From NCBI RefSeq assembly GCF_031877795.1, contig NC_133932.1, forward strand, positions 40,004,180 through 40,068,179: DNA of 64,000 nt, given 5' to 3'. The stretch is from Strix aluco (lineage: Eukaryota; Chordata; Aves; Strigiformes; Strigidae). The position numbers were made by a program, and so were the translations under genes. The notes under the pieces are model-generated. The model ran no database searches, had not been told where the DNA came from, and saw nothing but the letters and a program-made list of their open reading frames with translations. Shown here in pieces: positions 1 through 13,807 of the stretch (its first letter is position 1; each line of letters begins with the position of its first letter).

Positions 1-1612
1 TGGTAGTAGCTAGCTATTAAATTTATGTCGGAACACCAGGTTGTCATTTTACTCTGTGGATTCAGCAATTAGGGGGAAAAGATAGAGTGATGAGGACTTC
101 TGATGTATAAATAACTTCTGTAGTCACATGTAACAGGGGGAAGGAAATAACATGGAGGTGGAGAGTGATGGATGGAAGACTTGTTCACAGTGTGAATTCA
201 AATGTACAGGTTGCAGTGGGGAGTATGGTCTGGTGGTGATGTCTGCTCCCCTGTGCTGCTTTGTTCCTGCACTCCACCATAGTCTCTGAGATCTTCAGCT
301 ACCCGTGTTTCAAGGCTGCTATCTTCCCTTTCCTCTTAGCTACTTGAAAACTTGCGAATCAGGTTTGGGCATCCTCCCTGCCCTTAGCTCCATAGAGGTG
401 CAGAAAAGCTGCCATTTTGAGGAGATTTGTGCTCTCCCTGTGCAGTTCTTGGACTGAACTCCACTGTTAACCATGTGTCAGGTTTTCTGTTTTGCAGTTG
501 CATGGCTCACTTTGGAAAATGTCTCTCCATTCAGGGGAGTGACTCCAAGGGACAGCTGGGAGCTGTGCCCTTTTGTCATTGAGGAAACCATACACTGATC
601 TGGAAACAGGTGTTGTTTTCTGAATGATGCCTTTTTATACAATATTTAATTTGTACTTCTTTAGTGTTCTTCAGAGAACAGCAAAGGGGCTAAATTACTG
701 GTGTTATGGAATTTATTTGGGCTAGCTAGAAAAAAAAAATCCCAATATTTTAAAGAAGTCACTTACTGTGGCTAATTACTTTGTTATTTGCCACTTCAGC
801 TAGCTACTAGCTGACTAGTGCTTTGGCCACTTGCTGTCAGTGAACCTCTCTCTTCAGTGAGTGTGGAGGCACTCTGAAGGTTTTAGCAACTTAGGTGTTG
901 TAGAAATTGGAGAAGGTGATTCAGGAAAGGACGCTCCAGCAAATCTGTCAAATTGTAAATCCCTACATCAAAATACAGAAATACTAAAGTTTCTCACTGA
1001 AATAGTTGTATTTTAACCTGTTTTTTTTAAGACAAACAAAACTTTTTTAACCTGATTAAACTTCAGAATTTGGGACCTAATGAGAGACTTAATTACCAGA
1101 TACAAAGCAGATGTTAATCTCAAGTTAGAAAGTAGGAGTCAAGGTGATGACAAACTGTCTTAAGTGGGTTACTCTATTTAAATATTTGTTAGTGTTTTTC
1201 CCGTAGTGTTCATTTAAGGCTTAAAAAGTGCTGTTATCAGCATCTAGACATAAATCTGACCAAATCCTGTTTTATGGTACCAATCATAATTTTGTATTCA
1301 TAAAAATGCATTTTCACCTGTGTAAGACAACTGTCTGGCTTAATAACTTCAGAAAGAATGAAAGCCTTTGGAAGCATATTGAATTACTCTGAAAATCCAC
1401 TCTGGACAGTATTCCTCTCACTAAAGAGAGTAGCCACAGCCAGAACATGTTCACTTTAAGAACAGAAGTCTACTATAAGGGAAAAAACAAGACTTAAGTA
1501 CCAGGGAAAGTCTGGCCCCCTTTAAAATTCAGAGACCTCATTTTCTCCCACCAGTTTTTTATTCAGAGATTGCAAGAGGCTTTTCACTTTTTCAACTCCC
1601 AGTTGGGTTTTC

Positions 1613-1646
1613 AATGAACTAGTTGAAATGAACTAGTTGAAATGAA
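1613..1646. repeat. 14-nt tandem repeat, about 2.4 copies
   Basis: The unit aatgaactagttga occurs twice in perfect tandem (1613-1626 and 1627-1640) and then begins a third copy. It is a small minisatellite-like duplication in non-coding sequence. Confidence 0.85.
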
Positions 1647-2954
1647 GAAAGTAGTCTCACTACACCTGCTAGCTCAATCAAAACCAAAATTAAGGCAAAA
1701 AGTCTTCTTCGCAGGAGGAATTGAAAATGCTTACATTTGAGGGGAAAATGTCAGTATCAGCATTTGCTCCATGGGAAAGGCTGAAAATAATAGAGCTGCT
1801 CAATGCAGAATGGGACTTCCTGGTGGTCAAATCTTGACTTGACCTCCAGTCAGATGATGCAAAAATCAAAATAATAAAAATGCACTATTTTTCGGCTATA
1901 TTGAGAAGAACTCACTGAGCCAATTTACAGCTTCAGCTATTTCTGTGGTTAATTACATGTTTGTAATAGATTATATAGTAAGTTTTGGTCCCAGTTCTCT
2001 TTCATAATTTTAAGCAACTGGAGTGTGCATCAGTTTTTTAAATGTGGGTTTTTTTTTTAATCAAACTAAAAACCTGGGTTGTATTTATGTCTCACAATAT
2101 GTACTTATATTGGTGGTTTTGCGCACCTCCACATAAAGTGGAGGAGTTTGTAGGGCTGAGGTGGGGGCTGGCTCAGGTGCAAGGTGGGTTACTGCCCTTC
2201 AGCCCCTGCTCTCTAAGTCCCTCCTGGCCTGTCGCAGCCCTGAGAACTGGTGTCAGCACCTGGACTGGGCGGTGCATTGGTGCCCCACAATATTCAAGGT
2301 GCTTGTGGAGCAAGAACAGTAACCTGCAGAGAGGACAGAAGTAGGAGAAACCAAGGATCTATCACAGATAGAATTTCTTTAGCATTTGTGAAGTTAAGTG
2401 CAAGGTGAGAATCTGTTCCAAGCCAGTTAAGAACTGGGAAGAATTACTACTTTTTGTCTGTCCTTTTTGAAAAGAGCATATATAAAATGTTCATTTGAAC
2501 TTTCTTATTACCCTGTATTGGATAATGTATGCCTTAGCTCAACAGGAAAAATTCAACTGGCATCAATTACTTTTGTAGAGAGGGAAGAGATTATATATTC
2601 TTGCCACATTGCCTGAAAAAATGGAAGATTCATGCTTCTGTCAAAATGCAAATTTTATCACAGACTTGTGGCATCACAGATACTGTGTAGCAATTTCAAA
2701 GGTGTGTAAACTGCAGTGGGATGGAATAAATTATGAGCTGACTTGAGAAGAACATTGATTATGGCCACCCCAGCCTTTTGAAATTACTTGTAAATTGTAG
2801 AGTCTTCTGACTTCCGCTTCCCACCCTCTCTCTGATTATAATGCTGATTTTCTACAGACCATTTCTTTCTAAATACTGCCTTAACTACTGGGTTAAAATG
2901 AAATTCTATCAGGTCTTCAACTGCTATGCTGGAAGCTGCTGGCATGTCCTGTGC

Positions 2955-3060
2955 ATGTTATATATATAATTCAATTTATATAATTATATAAGTTATTTTT
3001 ATATGTTTCTATGTGATGTGTATATATATAAATTATATATAAATGTATCTATATGTATAA
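2955..3060. repeat. AT-rich simple sequence
   Basis: This is an imperfect TA/TATATAA repeat with interruptions. It is low-complexity DNA in the AGPAT3 5' intron, and no gene is visible in it. Confidence 0.8.
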
Positions 3061-6000
3061 GCAAAGTTATTTTCGAAGCCATACCTATGTGGAATTTTGC
3101 CCTACTGTACCGAGACCTGCTGGTAGCTGAGGAGCATTGTTTGGGAGTGTCAGTATGGTGCTAACCCACCAAATCTACAAGACTTCCAGAGCATCCACAG
3201 CGTGAGCCATAAACCTGGCTAAAATCTCCATCCCTTTCATTGCAGGGAGAAGCATGTTGCTTCCTGCTCCCCTGCCCAAAGGTCTGGGGTCCTCTATCAT
3301 AGGGAAAACATATTTCCCACCCCCAGCTGCAGGAGTGGGCATGCGTGTTTTCGGCCACTTAATCCTGCTGCTGCATGGTGGAGAAGTATTTTATATTCTT
3401 TCCTTTCTGTGAGAGGGAGGTGTCTCAGTTCCTCCTGAGGTTTAAGGAAGAGGTGGTGGTGGTGGGGTATTAGAGCAGACCGCTATGGATGGTTATAGGC
3501 TGTTGTCTCAGTCTGTCCACCCCCTGCTTTGTCCAGCTGAGGCCCAGAAACCTTAAAACCACATCACTGTGGCACTGCGCACAAACTGATAAATCAGGGC
3601 TTAGGCAAGTTCACCTGGCAGCAGGAGAGAGCTATACGCAACACGGTCAAGTGGGCAGTCGACAGGTGCCTGTGGGGATGTGCTCTACATCTACAGCATC
3701 CTAAAGCTGTGTGTTGTCATTGAGGAAAAGATTTCCCATGCTTGCAGTGTAACTTTGGAGCAAGTCAGAAGCATGCAGATACTGTGGTTATTAGGCTTTG
3801 CTGGCTTGTTTTTCATGATTGAGCATTCGAAACTGCTTAAATGTCTTGTGCTTGTGGCAGTTTTGTTCATTGTAAGTACAGTGGTTAAATGATGTGTGAG
3901 CTCCTGCTGGGCTTTGCAGTAAGCTCCATCTAGCCATTAGCTCTCACAGGTATCCATTCCCTTGTGTATAGGGGTAAAGAGATGCACAATATTTACCTAA
4001 GGTGCCACTGAAGTCCTTCGTTAGATGTCGTTGATGAGTGAACCTGGCTGGGAAAAGAAAAGGGAGCATTTAGCACCAAGAGCATACCAGTACTGCTTGG
4101 CAGGTATCTCATCCCAGTATTTTCTATCATCTGCCGCACTTGAAATTGGGCAGGACACCCTGCTGTTGCACTCAGAGTGAAATTGCAGAGAGCAGTTAGC
4201 AGGACAGAAAATATTTGGCTTTCCTTTAGAGAACTGGAGTGGAGCTGTTAGACCTTCTGGAGTGTGTTGAGTTGTTCGAGAGCTTCTCCCAGGCTGCTTT
4301 TGCTCTCAAAACCTATGCAAGCTGGAAACTTAACAGAATTTTTCAGAATTTGGGGTTGATGTATAAACTGAATACCAAATGGGCAGGTGATGCCTGTAAT
4401 GCTGTGCACAGTGGTTGAATGGCATAAATCTGCTGTGGCATGCAGCAGGAATCTTGCACAGGCCTGGGAAGTTGTCACCATATGTAACAAAAAGAGGAGG
4501 GTATAACATGAGGGAAGGAACAGGGAACTGGGGAGCTAGCAGAGATTGGTATCCTGCTTCTCCCTTGAAGGAGTTTTATCTAAAGTGGTGAAAGGGGGAG
4601 AATAGCTGCCCCCAAATAAACAGAAAGGGTCGGGGGGAGGTTTACAAGCTCCCAAGAGAAGGAGCAAGACTGACAGAAGGTGTTTGACAGCCATTTCTGA
4701 CTGAGTCACATTTAACTGTCTGTCTGGAGGCATGAGGAATTTGCAAAACGTGGTAATTGTTCCTATTGGTTTCTTAAAATATACAGAATACAACAGTGTT
4801 CTAGCTCATGCATTTCAGCATAAAATGTCTTGCTGTGGGCTGGTATTTTCCCCTGGTTTTATCTTTTTTTCTTTTAAATTGCAGTCTCGCTATCTTCTCC
4901 TCCTCCACGTAAGAGCCAGGGAGGTCTGCTCCTGCTGCGCCTTGCCATGCCAACAGGCTGCTGGGAACATGGGCTCCCTCTTGCTCTGGGTTGATGGCTC
5001 ACGTCTCTGTGCGTGGCTGCATCAGGGAGGTAGTGTTTGGGAGGTTGACTTCTGTAGTGCTGCAAAGAAGGGCACACACAGAGCCCTGTATAGCCCCCAG
5101 GAAGAGCAGTCAGCACCGGGGTGGGGGGGTGGGACCCCCGTTGCACTCCTGGGTTACTAGTGTCCTTTAATGGGGAAGCTGGTGCATTAAAATGTGCACA
5201 TTAACTTGCAGTTTAGCTTAGCTCTGCTGCAGTAAGGTTTACTCAAGTGCAGTTGCTTTTTGGTTCAGGAGACCAGAACTGGAAAACTCTTACTTTTTGC
5301 CCATAACTGTTGAATTTTCCCCTTTCCATTAAGGGTGGAACCAGGAGTAATGTGTGTCTGTCTGCCTTTGGCTTTTGAAATGAGGCTAATTGTATGCCAT
5401 GTAGAACAAGGTAAGTTATGGGTTGGTTTTTTTCTCTTGATAGCAAGCAGGTCAAAGAAGGAACTTGAGTTCAAATGCTTGCAGTTGAGTAAATATTTGT
5501 AATCAGTAATATTCAAGTTTAGGACAAGGTTTATTAAGGCTGAATTCCACAAGGGCTCTCCCAAATTTCTGTAAATACGCATATACCCACAAAACCCCTC
5601 TGTATCTATGAGAAATGAGGCAAACTTGCAGAACTTGCAAATTATTATCTTATCTAAATTTAATATGTAATTAAGGTTTTGTAATTATGGCTTTGGGAAG
5701 AATTAACTTTATGTGGTGTTTATACTGAAGCAAAAGTGCCAGACTGCAGACTGAATGATGACAAATGGTGTGTGTATACAGGGGAGAAACAGCATGCAAA
5801 CACCTACAAGCAGTTGTAAATGACATACTATAATAGAAACTATCCTAAGTTTACTAAACCATAAGGCAATGTTTGTCTTCCTGAAATAAAAAGTTACATG
5901 CATGCACAACCAAGTTTTGAAGTAGTGGGACTCCTTCACTGGAAAGCTCAACGCAGAATCCTGGGGTGCCTTGCAAGTACAGTGAGGCCGTGCTACGGGA

Positions 6001-9000
6001 AAAATGATGTCAGCCTAGTTCAGCAATACTCATCTGTGACATCAAAGTTGTGCGGGCTGGTTTTACCCAGTGAACTTGCGACAGAATCTCTCTAGTTTCC
6101 CTGTTGTCAACAGAAAATCCTTATAAAAACACCTTTGTTTTCTTTGTCAATAAAGAGATGCTTGCAGTGAGAGAGGTTTTTCAAGCAGTTCTGCTTCCTT
6201 GTGTTGGTTGTCTTGCAGCCAGCAGATTTCTAAGCAAGTCGGGATTCATTTTGGTTATCTGATCCATTTGTTTAAATAGAGGCCGAGTTAACTGAGTGTG
6301 TATGCTGAGGAGAAATTGAATTTGTGCACGCTTGGGCTTTTTTTTTGTATGTGCCAAGTATGATGAAAGGAAATGGTTGAAATTAAATTTGGAAAATAGC
6401 CATTTTAATATTGCTTGCGTTTTCAGCTGTAATATTGTAGCGACAAGTTAGGAAAATACAATTTCATCTCTAGCAGAGGCATAAGCACAGTGCTCTCCAC
6501 ATCTGGTGAGGAGGCTTAATCATGTCAGTAACACTCCATTTAGGGTGGGGAAGAGGGAAAACTGCCCCTCAAGTGCAGTGATACGTGGTATCAAGAGCTG
6601 TTTTATCTCCTTTTGTTCCATGGAGTTGTTTGAATGTTTTCCTTGACATTGTTTACATATTCCGTAGTCTTCTATCTACAAGATACAAGTTAAACAACTG
6701 GTTACCTTGATTTATGTTTTTTAGAGCAATCCCTATCTTGATAGGAAGCTGCCCCACATTTTAAAAGCAGGAAAGAGCGCTAAGGCTGAAGTCCCAGTAG
6801 GGTGTGGACCTCTTACAGATGTTCTCCGTCAGGCAAGGGAGTGTTGCTGTGGCAGGAGGTGCTCTGAGCACATAAAGGCCTCCCCACAGTGGGGCTGTGC
6901 CCTAGCACAGCATCTGTCAGGTGGAGGGATGACTTTCTGTTGTCACTCCTCAGTGGGGCTCACTGGTATGTGGAAACTATTCACGTATGCATTTTACTTT
7001 GTAACCTACTCTAACCTACTCTCCTCTAAAGTTTAATTGGTAAACTTACAGTCTTTTAATAATAAAATTAAAGATTTATAGAGCGGAGGAGGCATGAACA
7101 GGGACTAGTGTTTCTGTTGAGGATGTGTGCTCCTGACGTGATTGTCATTGTTCTGAGTGACCATCACATCATGCCTGGAGTTAACGCCTACACTTTACCT
7201 ATGGCAGAAGAAAAGGAAATAACTTCCTCAGGACCTCTCATTCTGTATGCCTACTAAATGACAATGACTGTAGCAGCAATGTGCACAGCTTTTTTTTTTT
7301 TTTTTTTAACCTTGAAGTATTGTCATCTCATTAGGATGACGAGTCAAGCAAAAGGCATTCTATTTAATGGAAATAGAAACTTTTGATGAGATTAGTCTAC
7401 AGATACTGAGCCAAACCTATCGATACTAGTGGAAGTTTCTATGATTTAATGGACTTTAGATCAAGATCAAAATAATACATTTCAGACATAGTGGTGATAA
7501 TCTTTTACTCCTGACTTTTTCTAGAAACTGGCTGTGATGCTGTTTCAAAGCCAAGATTGACAAAATTTCAAGGAATAAGTTCTCATCTAACTTCATGATG
7601 GTAGCTCGGTAACATTCTTTCTTTTTGAGATCATATTCCTAGTTCTGACAACTCAGAATCAAATTTGCATCTTTGTGACCTAAGTTTCACTTAAGGTCCT
7701 CTTCCATACACTTCAATTTTAGGAATTCATGACAAGCAGGATTTTTAATGAACTCTGAATCAGCCTTGCATTTCACTGAGGGATGTGCAGGGAAATTAGA
7801 CCTATATTGTTAGAGGAACTAAGATAATCTTCCTGTCACGCTCAGATTTAAAAGACTAGGTTTGTAGTAGACAGTTTGTAATGCTGTGTGGGATTTGATT
7901 GAATAGTTGTCTATTTTTGCAGTATATCTGGAGAATCCCTAGTACAGACTGTTCAGATGGATAGCAAAACTGTTGTTATAACTTATTTCCTTTCATTTGC
8001 TTATTAGCTGTACTGACTCACTGCTGTTGATCTAAGCTATGTTTTCTAGCCTACTTAGACAGCTGGGGTTGCCAGTGGTTCTAAAACTATACTTCTGAAA
8101 TAAATCAGGCCTGAGTGGAGACTGCTTTTAGCAGTGCCGTGATAGAGTTGGCAGGAGCCTCGTGTTGCTTTTTTGAAGTCAGGGGCAAAGCCCTGGGTAA
8201 TTACTCTGTCCATTGGTTTTGTATGGCTTCTGCATCGTGTGGGTCAGGCTCCCAAATTCCTCATCACAGAAGGAGATGTGGTATAGTACAGGAAGTGGAA
8301 GACCATCAATTACCTACTTTCTTCCTGAATATTGTCCTATAGCAGGAAAATTTTGCTATGAATATATAATTACATTTTTAAAAACTGGATAGCCACTGCA
8401 CTTTTGTCTTTTGGCTAGAAAAGTATTGCGTATTTTGCAAGGAAAAAGTATTTCTTAGAGGTAACTGAGTTAATTTACTTCTGAGCATTGAACACGGCGC
8501 ATAAGATGATCAACATATTTTTGTGTGGTATGTCCCAGAAATGTCCAGGAGAATAATCTGCTGCCCCCATGGCAATGTAGTACTTTTGAGGGATGCTACA
8601 GTAACCAGACTGGGACCTGCACTTTTATTTATCCACCAGACAGCTATAGGCAGTGGCACTGAAAGTTTTCCTTCACATCTCTGCCATCACTGTTGGATAG
8701 CTGGTTAGTATTCTTGGGTTTTCTGATCTTGTAAGGGGTGGTGAGGGAAAAGATGCTTATGCGAGTGATTTTCATAGCTGCTTTTAAAAGAGAAATAGCC
8801 TGAGTTGGGTCATCGGAGAAATCTGGAGGGTAGAAAGTATACTGAGAGAAGAGGCGTTTTCTTCACCTCCTGGCTGCTGCTGTTTGTACCTGACTTCCTC
8901 ATGCACATGAAGGAGCTCATGGAACAGATAGTTCTCACTTTGAATAAAAAATAAGTTTTTAACTTCCCTTGTGTGTTTTCGATGAGGCAAGTTTACAGAA

Positions 9001-12000
9001 TTCTGAAAAATGGTGAGGAAACTTTTGATGAGACATGGCCAACAAAATGCCTTTTTGTACTGCTTCTGACTTGCAACATTATTAGCCTTTCTTCATAGAA
9101 AGGGTTTGCCAAGTTTATACAGACATCAAGGGAACTTAAAAAGCTCAGTCTGAAAAATACAGTATTTTAAAATATGTTGGTAAAAGGTAGAATTCAGTAT
9201 CATAAGGCTTTCATTCCTCAACTAGCAAAAATGCTACGAGGTAGGTAAAATACCAGAATTTGGAGGGGGGGTGACAACACATTCGGAGCAAAAGATATCT
9301 GTAATTAGTTTCATAAGTGGAGATAAATATGGTACGATAGAGTGGCAGCAGCTGGAAGATGGCAACACCATGCTCGGAAAAACTGAAGGCAAAAGGCTAG
9401 AGATATAAGTACTGGCTGCTGCAGTTCTTGTTGTCAAGTACATTAATTCTCACTGGGTTGGACTGTTAGAGTCAGTGGACCAGTTTCTAATTTCATGCTC
9501 ATATTCACACAAACCTCATGAACTTCAGAGGAATTGTATACACTTGATAGCAATAAATTAATTAAAACCTGAAGTTCAAACTGGAAATACTATATTATAG
9601 AAAGATTAATGGATTAATTTTTAATTTTGAGTTCATAAATAACTGTTTCATGAAATGGCTGTAATGTGCTTAGTGCATGTTGTGCATCTGGGGTTTTTTA
9701 ACATGATTTCTTAATAAAATGAGGCTGATGCAATCACGCTGTTGCTGTCATTCTCCCTTCTAATGGCTTTTGAACTTCGTGGCACATTTCAGCAACATTT
9801 AACAAAGAGGTAGAAGTGTCAAAGCAGTTTAATCATTAGGGCTTTCATGAATGTAGAAAGCTGGGTAAAGAAAAAAGGTTATATTCCTCCTTCTACTGAG
9901 AGACATGTAGTATCTTTTGGATACTGGAGAACCCATGTTAACGTGGAACTTCAGGACACAACTCTGTACCCAAGAAAGCTGTAGGACATCTGCCTCCTTG
10001 CCCTTTATTTGAGAGGCATATAAATAAGGGAAGGAACCCAGAAGGATGCAAAGCATTTAAGAACTTTTTCATCAGAGAAGATAAAGATCAGTACTATGGG
10101 GAGTGGTCTCTGACTTTCATAAAGTCAAACAACCCTGTGAGGTAAGGCACTAAGAGGCAATGAAAGTGTGCCGTTTGGTTTGAGCTGGGTTTTACACTAG
10201 TGCTGTCCTGTGTGACAAGCAGGCACTTGGCGAGGATGTGAAAGCAGAGAGAGTACTAAAGTTTTGTGCAGTTCTCAGTGTGGCTACACAGGAGAAAACT
10301 AAGGTTTTGCAGTGAGAGGTCGGTGTTGTGAAGTTACAACGTGCTTTAGGAATAGAAGGGAGAAAAAAGTTTTTACCAGTAGGTCTTTGAATATGCCCAT
10401 GATATGGGTATACTTTAAAAAAGAAAGAATGAATAGTGCTGAGACTTGCTGTCTTAAACTAGGGCAGATGTTTACTTCCTAGACGCTTCACTTAGGTGAT
10501 CTTAATATATGTGTTTCTTCTCCTCATTCCAGCAAATACTGATTTCCCCATCATCTCCCTAGCCAGACCGTGGGATTCAACAAAACAGCTGCTGACCACC
10601 CTTTGCCTGTTGGCCTCTCCCTGTATTGCCTGGCTGTCCTACATGGGCAGGAATGCAGAAAAGTAAAGAATTCCTGGGTTAAGATTAACTAATTATCTTA
10701 GAAGTCACATACAATTAAGTGAGGCATTGGTAAAAGGGACGCTGGGAGGTTCTGTATCCAGCATTGAAACTAGAAGGATCAGACAAGACTAACCCATTTT
10801 TCAATTGATCCCTGTCCATTTTAAGAGGAAGTGCAAGTAAACCAGCTGTGCTTCATGGAGCAATTGGGCAAATGCTGTCCTTGAAAGGTGCCGGAGAGGA
10901 ACCAGCTGTGCCTTGTCTGCTGTCCTCTTTACCCTGTAGCAACACTGGTAAGACTTGTAGTCCCCAGGTGCATAGGGGTGCAGTGAGCCCAGGTTCAGGC
11001 GCACGAGGTGGCTGTGCAGTGTCTCCAGCCAGAGCCACGCAGCTCTGGAGTCCCGCCAGGGTGGATGGTGCCCTGCATGTGGGGCAGGACACTGGCACAA
11101 GAGTGATAAATCCTGTTTCCCACGTATATCAAAGCTGGAAAAACAACATGCTGCGATGTCTCCAGCTTTGTCTGGTAAGGAGGGAGGGATGTGTCATTTT
11201 GGGTTTGTAATAACAGCAATGTCCTTAATATAAGGGACAAATACCAGAGTGCTCCAGACTTTGCTCAAAGCAAAGAGGTTGTGGAAATGGAGCCAAACCA
11301 CTCAATTTGAGGATAATACTTGACACTTCTATTTTTCCTCATGCTGTTTGTATGCACTTTGGGCCCTTGTCCGGAAGGAGTCAAGCTGTGCACTGAAAGG
11401 CAGTAAGTCCTGGTCTAATGACTATGATAGATATGGTCATCAGCAAAGCTGCTTGCACATGGCTGTACAGAAGGCAAGTGGGGATTCAAGAAATAGTTGG
11501 GTGCGGGGAGGGAAATTATTCTTTTCTGGTTTGTTTGAACTGACTTTTGAGAGAAACCAGATGAAGAGAATGACTCTGATCTTGGAAATTAAGAACGTGA
11601 TGTTTAATGTTTGGCAGTAATTTAATACAATGACTTGAAGAACATGCCAGTGAAAAAGATAAATGAGCCCATTGCTGTGTTAGGGAGTTGAACACCAAAT
11701 ACCATGGCTACCTCACATACAATATGTGTGAATGCTGCTGCAGTCTTTTGGCTGTATGAGACAACTCTACCCTGCAACACTTTGGGGAGGGGAGAGGAAG
11801 GAGGGCTTCACTTGTTTATTTTTAAACACAAGTCTTTGCTTCCCAACAGCTATTCTTAAAGTAATTTATTAGTGGAAGAAATGTTTATTCCATTCTTACA
11901 GGAAAACACTGGGAGAATTTAGATTATTCATCATAAGCTTCAATATCAGCTTATTCAGCTTGGTTTGCTTTGCTTGACGTGGTAGGCACAATGGTGGCTG

Positions 12001-13580
12001 TATTGAAACAGACTTTTTTTTTCCCTCTGTAATGTGCTTCTGAAGTGAGTAGATTACTCGTGATGCAAATAAACTTTAATTGTGCAAAAGCTAGACACTC
12101 TGTGCCTTGAAAGGCAGTACCTGATTTGTAGAAGAGATGGTAGAAAACAAGCTTTCACAAGTAAAATTGCTGTTGAGTTTTATAAATACCACCATACTGT
12201 AAACAGGTGGCAAATGAAAATCGTTTGGTTCCTCACAGCTGGTAGGTACTTTATTTTCAGGCATCAGGAACTTCTGCATCACCTTTGGATGCTTGACTTG
12301 TCAAAAGTGTTGGTTACCATCTACTGGTTGGTCTGGTCATTTGCAACACTTGTAAAAGCTGAGCATAAATACTGTCAGCAAGCTTTGGCAGAAAATCGGG
12401 GTCATGCTTTTATTTTTTTGTGTGAGACGTTGAGGCTGTGGTTTGACAGCCTGGTTGGCCTAGTTGTAGGGCTTCTAGTACACAACAGGTCAAAAATGCC
12501 AGTGCCACATAACGTGGGGTTTGGAATAAACTCAAATCTGGTGGCTTGGTAAATACATTTTATTGGGTTAACTTTGTACTGGCAGGATTTGTATTGGGTC
12601 AGACTTGTCTGTCTAAGCTACTGTGCCTTTCTGCTGGTTCAGACATCGCCCGTCTTTCTGCACCTGGTATAAATACGGCACATGCTCAGAGTTTAGTGCT
12701 CTGGCTAATTCGGTGAAATCAAGATTCTTCACCAAAGCCCTTTCCAGATTGAGTTTGTACTGTTATATAGCCTAAGGTTTTTCTATTATTTTACTTTTTC
12801 CACATACTAGCTAGTATATTTGATCATGGAACTGTAGCTTGACAAAATGGGAAGTTATTAAACTTGCTCCAGCATGGGTTTTGGACGTGGGAATACTTAA
12901 TTTTCATGCCTTAGTGTTTGCCAGACTGACACTCTATGTGACCAGCCCTGCTCTTTTCATCCCGAAATTCACTGCAGGATGAAGAGCCTGCTCCCCAGAT
13001 GGACTGCTGTACTCTTCTAGTCAAAGCAACTGCATAACAAAGTCTCCATAGCCCCCAGCAGCCCTTGCTCGGTACTTGTTAGGGAGAAGTCTGTACAGAG
13101 CGGTGGCTTTGAAGGCAGTCTAGGAAGGCATCGCTCGCAGCTCCAGAGGGTGGGGGTGGGGGGCTGAGGCTCCTGTTGCAGTTCAAGGACAGCAAGCCCT
13201 GAAGGTACAGCAGTCACTGTGCAGCTTGTTTACTGATCGGGGGTCGACTGCTTCACTGTGAGTGCAGGGTTCGGTGTTCTTGCCAGCATTAAGTCCAATT
13301 ATATGTGATCATTGTTTGAAGAGAGGTGTGAGATTCATCTTCAGCAAACAGTAATCTTAGGGGATAGTAAATTGTAAATAATGATTCCTTACTATTTTTG
13401 GAAGTGGTTTGCACCATCAACAGATTAGAAGACCTGAATGAGACCGGCTTGGAGAGCAGAGTGTTTATTGGGTTGGGTTCCTGTTGCTGAAGTTGCATGG
13501 ACTGCTTCAGGGCTCTCGCTTTGCCCTTCCTCAGGGCTTACAAATCCAGTCTCCATCTGATTCTTTTCTTTCTCTTTCAG

Positions 13581-13629
13581 GACAATTATTCTGACTGACA
13601 GCCCTTGCACACACTTCTGAGTGGTTATC
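13581..13629 (+). other. AGPAT3: AGPAT3 5' UTR segment of first coding exon
   Basis: The exon is inferred to begin after the acceptor ctctttcag ending at 13580. This leaves 49 nt of leader before the start codon. An in-frame TGA at 13618-13620 lies four codons upstream of the ATG and rules out an N-terminal extension through this exon. Confidence 0.7.
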
Positions 13630-13807
13630 ATGGGCTTCATTGCCTTTCTGAAGACCCAGTTCATAGTTCACCTCCTCATTGGGTTCGTCTTTGTTGTGAG
13701 TGGACTGATCATTAACTTCATTCAACTATGCACGCTTGTCCTCTGGCCCATAAACAAACAGTTTTATCGCCGAGTAAACTGTCGCCTTGCCTATTCGCTT
13801 TGGAGCC
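13630..13807 (+). CDS. AGPAT3: AGPAT3 coding exon 1
   Basis: It encodes residues 1-59 plus the first base of codon 60. It begins [11 protein letters not shown] and carries the N-terminal membrane segment. The donor is gtgagt at 13808. The split codon c|ag gives Gln60 when joined to the next exon. Confidence 0.96.

Larger units (their letters stand above)
1..13580 (+). other. AGPAT3: AGPAT3 5' intron (upstream sequence, no coding exon seen)
   Basis: This stretch ends in a polypyrimidine tract and AG at 13579-13580, so at least its right end is intron. It is AT-rich with no CpG island, which suggests that the promoter and first non-coding exon lie left of the window. It holds a 14-nt tandem repeat (1613-1646), AT-rich simple sequence (about 2955-3060), an 18-T run (7290-7307) and many short ORFs with no family resemblance. 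The longest, 12082-12552, starts at GTG and resembles nothing I know. An alternative non-coding 5' exon here cannot be excluded. Confidence 0.6.

Noticed and set aside
4732..5160. 142-codon + strand ORF with an overlapping 90-codon - strand ORF
   Set aside because: No family resemblance. Overlapping open frames on both strands point to chance.
12082..12552. 156-codon + strand ORF
   Set aside because: It starts at GTG, has no recognisable domain, and lies in the AGPAT3 5' intron. It is the longest chance ORF there but has no other support.
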